Below the pieces are notes generated by a model that was given only the letters and a program-made list of their open reading frames with translations, was not told the DNA's origin and did not search any database. The translations under genes and the position numbers were made by a program. Shown here piece after piece: positions 48,401 to 53,020 of a stretch of 64,000 nucleotides of DNA (its first letter is position 1; each line of letters begins with the position of its first letter). Origin of the DNA: Mimachlamys varia (taxonomy: Eukaryota; Mollusca; Bivalvia; Pectinida; Pectinidae); the NCBI GenBank assembly GCA_947623455.1, contig OX392527.1, positions 29,690,201 through 29,754,200 on the forward strand, in the 5' to 3' direction.

Positions 48401-49898
48401 TTGTTCATTTGAATGGTATTACAAACCAGTACTCTTATTTCAATACTGATGCTTTTGTCTTATTATACTGCCCAGTGGATGATAGCTATAGATCAGCCCT
48501 GAAAAAATACCTTATACTGTCTATTACAGTTTTGTACAGTGTAGACATTTGTATTGTTATTGTGATGATGTACAAAAGCTCAAACCAACAAAATATCACA
48601 GGTGAAGGTTTGAAAATTGAGCATCTGGTCAAAAGTACCCAGGTGGTACTGTGTCAAATAACAAATATTAACAAATTTTCTGTCATCGTCCTACATTTTA
48701 AACATGCATTATCTACATCAAGAAATTACATTGGCAAAGAAAACCACCTTTACTTTGTTAAATATATGACTGTATATAAAATGTAGCTAATATAGGGATT
48801 TATTCAATACATTTTCTATTCAGAATGTTGAAGACTGAGGACACTCATTACAATAAGATATTTTGCTTCAGACAAAGAGCACGCCATGACATTATACATG
48901 TATACAGTACATGTACTTCAGTAGCAATTACATATATAAACAAACATATCAGGTAACCGAAGGTAACTTTGTTATTATAACAACCATTTATAAGGAGTTC
49001 ATCTATTCTGAACATTAATTTTCAATGCTTTAGTTATAGTTTACAAGAAATTGGTGTTAATCTAGAATAGCAAATATAAGATATCATTTTTTTTTATCAG
49101 TGTTTGTATCATATATATGTACTCGTCGAAATTTTAACCACACATGTGAAAGCTACTTTCTCAAAGAGATTGCAACACTCATATATATCAAAGTTCTGGA
49201 ACCAAGTTGTAGTAGATAAAACACACAATTGATATATTCGACAGATGTCTACAGCTAAGGTAAAATGGTAAAGTATGTTACATAGAGGATGTACCTAAAC
49301 AGAGTTTGGAAAATATACAACATGTACAAAAACTCAAGTTTCATAAAGTCAGATGAAATACGAACAACTTTAAAATCATTTTTACCACATGATTTAACTA
49401 TGGATTCAGAACAACACCCACACTAGTTCATCTTGATGATCTGATCATGTCATGAATATTTTGGGTTAAAGAAAAACAATGTGAGTTTTATTATACCTAC
49501 ATGTATATATTTATACCTGATATATTATTTTATTTAATAACACTATGCTTGAATGTCCAATATCACGTACGCGTACTTAAATAGATTTATAAACATCAGA
49601 ACCATAAACAAATTGAGGCAATAAACTGGGGCAAGGGAAACCTGACAGTTAAACTTAATACATACATATATCATAAACAATATTAAACATGTTCTCTGAT
49701 GAATAAAAAGTAAAAGACAGCATGCTTTTAACTTGGTTTCCCTGTGTTATAATGCTGGTAACAGTGATGGCAGGCATGTAAGTTTCAACAGCCAATTACA
49801 AATATGTATAACAACAAATATAATTTAATTACCTGATTTCCTATGAGGCCGTACTCTGCTGCATACCGTAAAGTTTTCCCCAAGGAGAAGGAGTGCAC
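267..49898 (-). CDS. PTPN13: PTPN13-like non-receptor tyrosine phosphatase, partial gene (30 exons)
   Basis: Large cytoplasmic scaffold phosphatase. In known members FERM binds membrane and cortical partners, the PDZ domains bind C-terminal peptides, and a C-terminal PTP domain removes phosphotyrosine. Thirty exons chain with compatible phase at every junction and give 2017 codons without a stop. Approximate residue positions in this partial protein: KIND end 1-53; basic Arg/Ser-rich and charged linker 86-400; FERM 404-728; PDZ1 865-955; PDZ2 1128-1215; PDZ3 1432-1522; PDZ4 1741-1825; PDZ5 from 1962, cut by the window edge. This order matches PTPN13. FRMPD2 also has KIND and FERM but only three PDZ domains, so it fits less well. 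The PTP domain is beyond the left edge. The N-terminal KIND exons and promoter are not visible to the right. Introns range from about 150 bp to 14 kb and hold all the tandem arrays listed below. Confidence 0.9.
643..960 (-). CDS. PTPN13: PTPN13-like exon: linker between PDZ4 and PDZ5
   Basis: 106 codons, phase 0 to 0. Acceptor TTAATTATAG, donor AGTGAT|GTGAGT. It encodes a Ser/Asp/Glu-rich probably disordered segment (LDEQDSESEEETPRYLG, SSGECSTSEYSDS). Confidence 0.9.
1130..1318 (-). CDS. PTPN13: PTPN13-like exon: PDZ4 end
   Basis: 63 codons, phase 0 to 0. Acceptor TTTCCAG, donor CCCAG|GTACTT. It encodes VNDIEVAEMNHFEAVTYLRQ and VKLKVYRP, completing PDZ4. An Asn, rather than His, precedes HFEAV in the alpha-B helix. 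A short linker follows. Confidence 0.95.
1541..1696 (-). CDS. PTPN13: PTPN13-like exon: PDZ4 first part
   Basis: 52 codons, phase 0 to 0. Acceptor TTTGACAG, donor ATCAAG|GTAACT. It encodes EFEVMLRKAEGKGLGFTVTG, with the GLGF loop, then SDGRLRPGDKLIK. Confidence 0.96.
1697..2070. other. Intron, no feature seen
   Basis: AT-rich intron between the PDZ4 exon and the acidic linker exon. The longest minus-strand open frame (1849-2046) has low-complexity codon use and no domain. Confidence 0.7.
2071..2703 (-). CDS. PTPN13: PTPN13-like exon: acidic Ser/Glu-rich linker between PDZ3 and PDZ4
   Basis: 633 nt, phase 0 to 0. Acceptor ATCTTTTAG, donor CAGGG|GTAATA. It encodes 211 residues, low in hydrophobics, rich in Ser, Glu and Pro with several Glu/Asp runs (for example EESESEEEEDDIVLQPG at the end). 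Probably disordered. Long acidic linkers before PDZ4 are usual in PTPN13. Confidence 0.9.
2704..5313. other. Intron, no feature seen
   Basis: 2.6 kb of AT-rich intron. Short open frames on both strands show no conserved motif or splice-compatible structure. The exons either side join in phase 0, so no missing exon is required. Confidence 0.65.
5314..5397 (-). CDS. PTPN13: PTPN13-like exon: PDZ3 end
   Basis: 28 codons, phase 0 to 0. Acceptor CATTTCAG, donor GCAGTT|GTAAGT. ATLATLRAASAHVTLLMCRP is the alpha-B helix and last strand of PDZ3. Confidence 0.92.
5398..7125. other. Introns around the PDZ3 exon, no other feature seen
   Basis: Apart from the exon at 6296-6513 (possibly to 6564) this stretch is AT-rich with no repeat array or recognisable element. 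Confidence 0.6.
6296..6513 (-). CDS. PTPN13: PTPN13-like exon: PDZ3 first part
   Basis: 218 nt, phase 1 to 0, donor CCT|GTAAGT. It encodes NQFTVDLERGRSGLGFSVQN, where GLGF is the carboxylate-binding loop, then GPAAESGRIKSGDVILEVND. The acceptor chosen is TTGCTGTAG at 6514-6515 after a pyrimidine-rich tract. An alternative CAG at 6565-6566 has the same phase and would add 17 residues. An in-frame TGA just upstream rules out a longer exon. Confidence 0.92.
7126..7866 (-). CDS. PTPN13: PTPN13-like exon: PDZ2 end and RKGSSSRSSP-repeat linker
   Basis: 741 nt, phase 1 to 1. Acceptor TGGTTACAG, donor GAAG|GTATAC. It starts with GDRILSVDGESLVGKTHKQA (PDZ2 end, including the His of the binding groove), then a long Ser-rich linker. 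In the linker a short motif of the form (R/L)RKGSSSRSSP recurs about four times, with variants SRLSP and KSSSSRSLP. A minisatellite abuts its acceptor on the intron side. Confidence 0.95.
7868..8162. repeat. 70-76 bp tandem repeat, four copies, abutting the PDZ2 exon acceptor
   Basis: Units begin AACCAGACA(A/G)CTCTTACC near 7871, 7943, 8019 and 8089 and continue through CAGAATGTCAGTAAGTCT. The first unit runs straight into the acceptor of the exon ending at 7866. On the minus strand two later units contain ATAG|GTAAGAG and a third GGGTAAGAG, donor-like sequences inside the intron. Confidence 0.85.
8326..8419 (-). CDS. PTPN13: PTPN13-like exon: PDZ2 middle
   Basis: 94 nt, phase 0 to 1. Acceptor GGGTTTCAG, donor AGAG|GTAGAT. 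It encodes GGVNTSVRQGGIYVKSLIPG. The GGVNTSVR-GGIYVK core is the signature of PTPN13 PDZ2, the PDZ known in vertebrates to bind Fas and other C-termini. Confidence 0.96.
8802..8886 (-). CDS. PTPN13: PTPN13-like exon: PDZ2 start
   Basis: 85 nt, phase 2 to 0. Acceptor GATTTCAG, donor AACT|GTATGT. It encodes DVFEVFLEKKDGSFGLNVT with the FGLN carboxylate-binding loop. A nearer GTAACT inside the exon was rejected because it would drop the 'VT' that PDZ2 needs before GGVNTSV. Confidence 0.92.
9010..9480. repeat. Diverged tandem repeat rich in TGACCTTT
   Basis: A ~100 bp segment (about 9140-9235) is repeated in diverged form at about 9243-9335. The wider region holds about a dozen TGACCT motifs, the complement of AGGTCA. 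The remainder of the intron 8887-9512 shows nothing else. Confidence 0.6.
9513..9627 (-). CDS. PTPN13: PTPN13-like exon: linker between PDZ1 and PDZ2
   Basis: 115 nt, phase 1 to 2. Acceptor TATTGTAG, donor TCTAG|GTCAGT. It encodes EVRSRTDSDLGVTKEAVIPS and a Gln/Arg/Ser-rich end. No domain. Confidence 0.8.
9893..10588 (-). CDS. PTPN13: PTPN13-like exon: PDZ1 and following linker
   Basis: 696 nt, phase 1 to 1. Acceptor TGTTTACAG, donor TATG|GTGGGT. PDZ1 is wholly in this exon: HIFEVVLGKDPNTGFGITIV, where GFGI is the peptide-binding carboxylate loop, then GRIRPGDRIIAINDQSLEG and HHTAVQMIRESGSQVKLLI. His at the first position of the alpha-B helix suggests class I ligand preference. A disordered Ser/Asn-rich linker follows. 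Confidence 0.96.
10814..10873 (-). CDS. PTPN13: PTPN13-like exon: short linker before PDZ1
   Basis: 60 nt, phase 1 to 1. Acceptor TTAACAG, donor CAGTG|GTAAGT. It encodes MTTQSVDLVDESVLNETIS. The ATG is internal; phase requires translation through from the upstream exon. Confidence 0.8.
10874..11453. other. Intron, no feature seen
   Basis: AT-rich intron between the short linker exon and the 37-bp minisatellite. Confidence 0.6.
11454..12471. repeat. 37-bp minisatellite carrying a 5' splice-site copy in each unit
   Basis: About 26 units of the + strand form GTTTACCTATTACAGGAGCT then TCCTCTGCCCCTCCTCT. Read on the minus strand, each unit holds AATAG|GTAAAC, matching the true donor CTAG|GTAAAC of the adjacent exon. 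Some units are shortened or have GATAAA or GTGAAC instead. All three + frames are open because the unit has no stop and 37 is not divisible by 3; this is not evidence of coding. Confidence 0.93.
12472..12632 (-). CDS. PTPN13: PTPN13-like exon: linker whose donor site is repeated downstream
   Basis: 161 nt, phase 2 to 1. Acceptor TTGTGTAG, donor CTAG|GTAAAC. It encodes SVSMMDLREKYALPVHKRRG and TGDILEEIHREGPQDAHVLG. The last ~30 bases of the exon and its donor are homologous to the 37-bp minisatellite that fills the following intron. Reading past the donor reaches a TGA within 25 bases. Confidence 0.74.
12633..14199. other. Intron, no feature seen
   Basis: AT-rich intron with poly-A tracts near 13740 and 13990. 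No splice-compatible conserved segment found. Confidence 0.6.
14200..14276 (-). CDS. PTPN13: PTPN13-like exon: linker between FERM and PDZ1
   Basis: 77 nt, phase 0 to 2. Acceptor TTGTTTTAAG (AAG, weaker), donor CACT|GTAAGT. It encodes ASFGSEDGHSAVVAMTTDRQ. Phase agrees on both sides, which is the main support. Confidence 0.72.
14709..14779 (-). CDS. PTPN13: PTPN13-like exon: acidic linker after FERM
   Basis: 71 nt, phase 1 to 0. Acceptor CCCTTACAG, donor CCACAG|GTATGT. It encodes DLSMDTDSTFETQAVDLEEE. Identified by splice sites, phase and composition rather than by a domain. Confidence 0.8.
14999..15090 (-). CDS. PTPN13: PTPN13-like exon: FERM F3 C-terminal helix
   Basis: 92 nt, phase 2 to 1. 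Acceptor CGTTTACAG, donor TCGG|GTAAAC. It encodes YLLQFSTMQHRFQLKMKARE, the last FERM helix as seen in PTPN13-type proteins. Of the features in this exon it is the most specific to this family. Confidence 0.93.
15354..15574 (-). CDS. PTPN13: PTPN13-like exon: FERM F3 lobe (PH-like)
   Basis: 221 nt, phase 0 to 2. Acceptor TTTCCCCAG, donor CGCAA|GTAAGG. It encodes VLWMGITVKCMVLAENQGLQ and ISFNKRRFSIQPK, the beta-strands of the FERM C-lobe. Confidence 0.94.
15575..16138. other. Intron, no feature seen
   Basis: AT-rich sequence between FERM exons. The short minus-strand open frame 15819-16001 shows no motif. Introns 14277-14708, 16190-16540, 16833-17283 and 17435-17773 are likewise plain. Confidence 0.6.
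16139..16189 (-). CDS. PTPN13: PTPN13-like exon: FERM F2/F3 junction
   Basis: 17 codons, phase 0 to 0. Acceptor TTTACAG, donor CTGAAG|GTAGGC. IAQQLPEYGVHFYKLLK matches the FERM 'LPxYGVHFY' start of F3. Confidence 0.93.
16541..16832 (-). CDS. PTPN13: PTPN13-like exon: FERM F2 lobe (acyl-CoA-binding-like)
   Basis: 292 nt, phase 2 to 0. Acceptor CCCATGCAG, donor ATCAAG|GTAAAG. It contains HLLYLQLRHDLLEERTMC and LSALALQVEYGDYD, the hallmark FERM F2 motifs. Confidence 0.96.
17284..17434 (-). CDS. PTPN13: PTPN13-like exon: FERM F1/F2 junction
   Basis: 151 nt, phase 1 to 2. Acceptor TTGTACAG, donor TTCAG|GTACGA. It encodes DGEHFFVDPEMKLHKVAPEG and FTLYLRVKFYPDNILLFR, the conserved end of F1 and start of F2. 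Confidence 0.95.
17774..17942 (-). CDS. PTPN13: PTPN13-like exon: FERM F1 lobe (ubiquitin-like)
   Basis: 169 nt, phase 0 to 1. Acceptor TCTCCCCAG, donor AGTG|GTAAGT. It encodes RRVVIVLLTGQKLEAMCDPS followed by the helix and ELPEFFFFGLTYVS strand typical of a FERM F1 lobe. The aromatic FFFFGL segment is characteristic. Confidence 0.95.
18298..20049. mobile_element. Non-autonomous DNA transposon, TA target duplication
   Basis: Left end CCGTAAAAACTCGTGTAATC and the right end read inverted match for about 28 bases with one mismatch (TCTGCGCAC against TCTACGCAC). TA flanks both ends (18296-18297 and 20050-20051). A second motif, GGTGCGTAAATTA, occurs near both ends in the same orientation (about 18358 and 19950). 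The 1.75 kb interior has no transposase-length open frame. It has higher GC content and CG dinucleotides than the surrounding intron. The TA duplication suggests the Tc1/mariner/pogo group; that assignment is inference. Confidence 0.85.
20050..20860. other. Intron, no feature seen
   Basis: Very AT-rich. The 116-codon + strand open frame at 20334-20684 is hydrophobic low-complexity sequence with no motif and no match to neighbouring exons. Confidence 0.55.
20861..20935 (-). CDS. PTPN13: PTPN13-like exon: linker just before FERM
   Basis: 25 codons, phase 0 to 0. Acceptor CCTGTA-side TACAG (+ strand 20936-20940), donor GGGGAG|GTAAGT. It encodes EYYGPEFVHKASKPIIRVPI and leads directly into the FERM F1 lobe. 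Confidence 0.85.
21150..21243 (-). CDS. PTPN13: PTPN13-like exon: linker before FERM
   Basis: 94 nt, phase 2 to 0. Acceptor TTATTTCAG, donor CCCAGG|GTCAGT. It encodes a basic, Ser/Pro-containing linker (LPERGAKAKVRVPHTNSSPR). Confidence 0.82.
21390..21790. mobile_element. Probable decayed TACCGTA-type inverted-repeat element
   Basis: Begins TACCGTATAGCGGAAAATTT. It continues with TTTAATTTGGCGGG and further on has the near-inverted pieces AACCCGCGAAAATTAAA and CGCCAAATTTTATGTA. The right end around 21780-21790 is a poor inverted match to the left end, so the boundaries are uncertain. Confidence 0.4.
22722..23436. repeat. 35-bp minisatellite, about 21 units
   Basis: Unit AACCCCTCATAACCAATTCA then TCTAAAACACAACTG, with a ~30 bp variant (ACAAATACCCCTC). 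Lies in the 5.7 kb intron 21244-26990. Nothing else seen between 23440 and 26260. Confidence 0.92.
26319..26391 (+). repeat. tRNA-like sequence, copy 1 (SINE head or tRNA pseudogene)
   Basis: Contains a perfect A box TAGCTCAGTCGG at 26326 and a B box GGTTCGAGCCC at 26370. The anticodon-loop position reads CTGGAGA. The acceptor arms do not pair and the T stem has only three good pairs, so a working tRNA is unlikely. The internal pol III promoter looks intact. Confidence 0.6.
26573..26645 (+). repeat. tRNA-like sequence, copy 2
   Basis: Same A box at 26580 and B box at 26624. The anticodon stem pairs better here (TTGG with CCAA) and the variable region reads GGGTTGCC. The acceptor stem still does not pair. 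Confidence 0.6.
26991..27117 (-). CDS. PTPN13: PTPN13-like exon: linker before FERM
   Basis: 127 nt, phase 1 to 2. Acceptor TGTTACAG, donor TTGAG|GTAGGC. It encodes AYLPGLHMQYGSEMALRVG and a Ser-rich tail. It is noticeably more GC-rich than the flanking intron. Confidence 0.88.
27825..29420. repeat. 76-bp minisatellite, about 21 units
   Basis: Unit CAGTCATCTAACCTTCACGG continuing through GACATGGCAATCCTGTTAGG and ACAAATACTAATTCAGTCAC. Units are very similar. Recurrent variants (GGGAATCC or GGCAATCC, TATACTA or TATTCTA, an inserted CACACA) are interspersed, which indicates exchange between units. Confidence 0.93.
29546..29950. repeat. ~73-bp tandem repeat, about six units
   Basis: Unit AATGTGTCAGTCACATC(C/A)A then TTAGCTTCCCTATATACAAG and ATTAGAAATATATCGTCATT. 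It is 130 bp from the preceding array but the sequence is unrelated except for TCAGTCAC. Confidence 0.88.
30788..31376. repeat. 36-bp minisatellite, about 16 units, purine-rich on + strand
   Basis: Unit GTGGCTAGGGAAAAAGGGAA then ATGGGGAGGGTCAAAT. Because 36 is a multiple of 3, both strands have open frames with 12-residue repeats (+ WGGSNVAREKGK, - FSLATFDPPHFP). They lie in an intron and end with the array, so I do not call them genes. Confidence 0.93.
31974..32357. mobile_element. MITE with TTAA target duplication (piggyBac-like)
   Basis: Left end AGGCCCAATATACATAACTT, right end inverted GGCCCAATATACGTAACTTT. TTAA lies directly outside both ends (31970-31973 and 32358-32361). The 384-bp interior has no coding capacity. 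The TTAA duplication is characteristic of piggyBac-type transposition. Confidence 0.82.
32881..33369 (-). CDS. PTPN13: PTPN13-like exon: large charged linker before FERM
   Basis: 489 nt, phase 1 to 1. Acceptor TTTTCTCTCAG, donor CAAG|GTAGGT. It is Ser/Gly/Pro-rich, followed by a Lys/Arg-rich probable helix (YEKYLRIKERQKKLKVLRRG) and an acidic patch (GSDEDSP). No enzymatic motif is visible. PTPN13 has a disordered linker of this kind between KIND and FERM. Confidence 0.88.
33370..33830. other. Intron, no feature seen
   Basis: Plain AT-rich intron between the large linker exon and the Arg/Ser-rich exon. Confidence 0.6.
33831..33999 (-). CDS. PTPN13: PTPN13-like exon: Arg/Ser-rich basic linker
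   Basis: 169 nt, phase 0 to 1. Acceptor CCTTTAG, donor GAAG|GTAAGC. It encodes a basic segment ending in a run of Arg-Ser dipeptides (QQRSKSRSRSRSRHRSGNE). The open frame in another phase is not used, because only this phase links the neighbouring exons. Confidence 0.82.
34741..34965. repeat. 39-bp tandem repeat, about six units, with TGAGTCA
   Basis: Unit TATGTGAGTCAGTAAAGACA then GGTTTTTGTATTTTTGTAG. Units start at about 34741, 34780, 34819, 34861, 34901 and 34931. The array ends about 20 bases from the donor of the exon 34986-35081. Nothing else seen in 34000-34740. Confidence 0.88.
34986..35081 (-). CDS. PTPN13: PTPN13-like exon: KIND-FERM linker
   Basis: 32 codons, phase 0 to 0. Acceptor TTTTGCAG, donor GAG|GTACAG. 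It encodes a charged helix-like stretch (YADKYTEKRSHRQCIRGLYK). A 39-bp tandem array lies about 20 bp beyond its donor. Confidence 0.85.
35570..35662 (-). CDS. PTPN13: PTPN13-like exon: KIND domain C-terminal part
   Basis: 31 codons, phase 0 to 0. Acceptor TTTTGCAG, donor GAG|GTAGAT. It contains LPSQRPSMIELLE, the degenerate kinase C-lobe motif that ends KIND domains. It follows a 14 kb intron filled largely by satellite DNA. Confidence 0.88.
35663..40159. other. First part of the 14 kb intron, no firm feature
   Basis: Mostly AT-rich. A GC-richer patch at about 38430-38600 contains CCCCCAGCTGTGAG twice. It has a 73-codon minus open frame but no recognisable protein motif. Confidence 0.55.
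40160..47720. repeat. 7.5 kb satellite of 36/37-bp units with higher-order structure
   Basis: Two main unit types alternate. Type A (37 bp) is CTCACACCAGGTAACTAACA then ACTGAGTCACTGTATAT. Type B (36 bp) is CTCACACCAGTAACTTATAA then TTGAGTCACTGTATAT. About 200 units in all. Most carry TGAGTCA. A marker variant, GTAACTAACTGAGTTACTGT, recurs at about 40591, 42197, 42995, 44638 and 45950, showing nested segmental copies of roughly 0.8, 1.3 and 1.6 kb. Confidence 0.95.
47721..49832. other. Last part of the 14 kb intron, no feature seen
   Basis: AT-rich sequence. The 133-codon + open frame at 48385-48786 has no recognisable motif and is antisense to the gene. Confidence 0.5.
49833..49898 (-). CDS. 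PTPN13: PTPN13-like exon: KIND domain, part
   Basis: 22 codons, phase 0 to 0. Acceptor TTGTTGTAG, donor CAG|GTAATT. It encodes VHSFSLGKTLRYAAEYGL, which has the look of the KIND/kinase-like helix (x-SLGxTLxxAAEYGL). It joins in frame to the exon at 35570-35662. It is the most 5' exon I can identify. Confidence 0.8.
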
Positions 49899-50501
49899 CT
49901 ACAACAAGACACCGTTAAAAGTCACATAGGTCAGTTGTTGTTCAGATGTGGTAAATGTCAAACTAGTAACAGGCCTTCAAATGTTATAAATTATTCTTGT
50001 GGTGTACATGTTATGACCACTACAGGATTATCGAACTTATATAACAATCCAGAATGAGGCCTATACAGAGATTGTACCTGGCTGCCGGTCAGCCAATAAT
50101 TTTATTTCAACTGATGAACTATAAATGCAGTTGCTCTGACATTAAAAACCATCAAAACTTGAAGACATACGCCACTGCTAGTCAACAACATGTGGAGTGG
50201 ATGAAACTGCATTAGATACAATAATGACATTATTGACAGCAACATTTTCTTCTGTGGTACATATATATATGCCAAATGTTGGGGTCTTATGAAGTTGTCC
50301 AAGAAACCATGGTAACACTAATGGGAAGACAAAATATGCCCAATATATATATTTATATATCAAATACTGCGGGACCGCCACTGGTGTATACATACCAACA
50401 AACGTATTTGCATATATATGTATATATGCATGTACACCATAAGTACACAACAAAATACTCAAGGTTTAAGCCCCCAACATTCTTCCAAATTGTTGGTGCA
50501 G

Positions 50502-52675
50502 TCCACTAGGGATTATAAAAAGTTTGATATCCTCGCCCCACTCTTAATCATTAATAGAAATCCAGCACATCAATATAATTTCTGGTGGATTAATATATGT
50601 ACTGGTGGATTAATATATGTGCTGTTACATTACCAGAAAATTTTGACATTAAGACATGCACAGTAAAATCAATAGAAATGTCTGTAATATCAATAGAAAT
50701 TGTCACATGACTGGAAACCCAGCAGAGCCTCTGTACCTGTGGGCACTGAGCCAAGTTATAGCTTGCAGGTACCTTTGGGCACTGGCTACCTTATCGCTGG
50801 AGGACAAGTAATTAGAGGCTCCATGCTGTGATGACCACAGGAATGCTTCATGCATGACTGGTTAAATTTACCTGTGTTTGACCAGAAGCCCAAAACAATG
50901 AATGACTTTCTATAATTAGGCCTTGCCCCCTCCCTATGCAATGTTTTGTCTGTATCAGATCTGATCACAAAAGATTTGGACAGGCTTACACTTGGCCATC
51001 TAATTAGATAATGACCCCCTCAGGCCTCAACCCTTCTTGGTCAAAGTTTACCTGTATCAGGTCTGATATAAGGTGTGAAGATCCCATCTACCTGCAATTC
51101 TTACCTGTACTTCACTTCACCTGTGTTGTCTGTTAGTACTTAGAAGCTGGCTTTATCATTAGTTAATATTTATAATTTTAATATATTAATATATATATAT
51201 GAATCTTATGTAGTTATTTTCTCAAACAACCTTCTTTCTTTCATTTCAAAACTAGAAATTATGAAATCATGATAATTACTGTTAGAGTTGTTCCCAAAAC
51301 TTTCTAGCATGTACAGGACATAAATAAAATAAAAAATTATTGTTTACCTAACAGTTCTGATGTCTTATATTTCATTTAATCTACACTATTCGAGTTTTTT
51401 GGTATTCATATACCAATTTACATTCAAGTATATTGAAAAATTGAAGGAATATCTATTGATAATTATTTGTTGATATTTTAAAATATTGTAAGAACTAATT
51501 GTGAAACTAACACATAAATATTCTTTCATTACTTAATGAAACTAAATACATATTTTGATTAAATACATTCATCCCTCAGATCTATATATTTATGAACACG
51601 CTATAGAGTTTTGATAATCTTTATTTTTAAATTTTCTATATTGAGATCTGCATGTGTATATATACATATATAACAACATACAACAGTGTTGATATAAATA
51701 TAAGAATTTGAAGTTGAAAAAAAGTAATACAAAAATGAATTAGAATTTAGTCTGATTGTTCAGTATGGGACAGATTTTTTATTTAACCCTCAGGCCTCAG
51801 GCAATTATCTGACCTGTCTAAACCTTGTCTATGAACACTTTCTTACAGAAGCCTGTCAGTGACATATAATTGAGGTGTGAATTTCTCACCTGACTATCAC
51901 TGGCCATATTTGAAACCTATTTGATTAATAAAAGGCTCAGCTGGGGATGAACAAGATCATATGATAATATGGCTCCCAATAATACATATTTTAACTTTTA
52001 CTCAGGTTTATCATGTTTATATGAAATTAAAAATCATTGAGAATATATATAGATATTTAAATATTTCCCTTTAAATAGTGAATATTCTGAGGACTTTAAT
52101 TTATTTTTTGTTTCATTCAAAACATTTAATTATACAATAATATATTATTAGTACATAAAATAACATTGAAATAAGCAATAATCAATATACCAGATTCTGG
52201 TTTTCTTAAATATTAACTTAAAATAACAAGTATCTTATGACACTTGATTGAATAAAATCCAATGACGCATTTTGATTTTTGAATATTTACATTCATATAC
52301 TTGTTACATGAATTAATGATGAAAAATTGTCTAGTTTATATTGGATGTTATATATATATATGTCTCTGGCTTAGTTGCTTCAGTTTGATAATACTAAAAT
52401 TCATTATACCAAAGACGTCACACATATATGTTCCTAATTATATAATAATCAGTATAATAGTATTATAAAATGATGCATTTCCCATATTTAGGTCTAAATA
52501 TTGAAGGCAATTACAGGTTTATTTAAATATGACTTGAAGGTTTATGCATATATGTAATAATTTAAAAAAAAGAGCAAGGTCAGTTGATGGAATCATTTCA
52601 ATTAATTCTATATTCTAAGTATACAACAAGTAAATAATATGCAGTTATATTAAGTCACATTTATTGAATTGAATT
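50502..52675 (+). repeat. Left inverted-repeat arm
   Basis: Reverse complement of 60030-62944 minus the LINE fragment inserted there. The outer ~250 bp are almost identical to the partner (for example TTGATATCCTCGCCCCACTC); the inner half is more diverged, with small indels. Confidence 0.85.
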
Positions 52676-52677
52676 GA

Positions 52678-53020
52678 GCCAAGTTATAGCTGGCAGCTAC
52701 CTTTGGGCACTGGCTACCATATCGCTGGAGGACAAGTAATTAGAGGGTCCATGCTGTGATGACCACAGGAATCCTTCATGCATGACTGGTTAAACTTACC
52801 TGTGTTTGACCAGAAGCCCAAAACAATGAATGGCTGTTTATAATTAGGCCTTGCCCCTATAGATGCAATGTTTTGTCTGTTTCAGATCCGATCACAAATG
52901 ATGTGTGAAGATTTGGACAGGCTTACACTTGGCCATCTAATTAGATAATGACCCCCTCAGGCCTCGACCCTTCCTGGTCAAATTTTACCTGTATCAGGTC
53001 TGATATAAGGTGTGAAGATC
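52678..53020 (+). repeat. Second direct copy of the 50753-51087 segment
   Basis: GCCAAGTTATAGC through GGTGTGAAGATC is shared with 50753-51087 in the same orientation, at lower similarity than between the outer arms. It sits at the inner edge of the left arm and has no counterpart at the inner edge of the right arm. Confidence 0.8.

Noticed and set aside
48385..48786. 133-codon + open frame
   Set aside because: No domain or signal that I recognise; intronic and antisense. A chance frame is likely at this length.
50753..53020. LTR retrotransposon bounded by the 340-bp direct repeats
   Set aside because: No TG...CA ends, primer-binding site, polypurine tract or gag/pol in the 1.6 kb between them.
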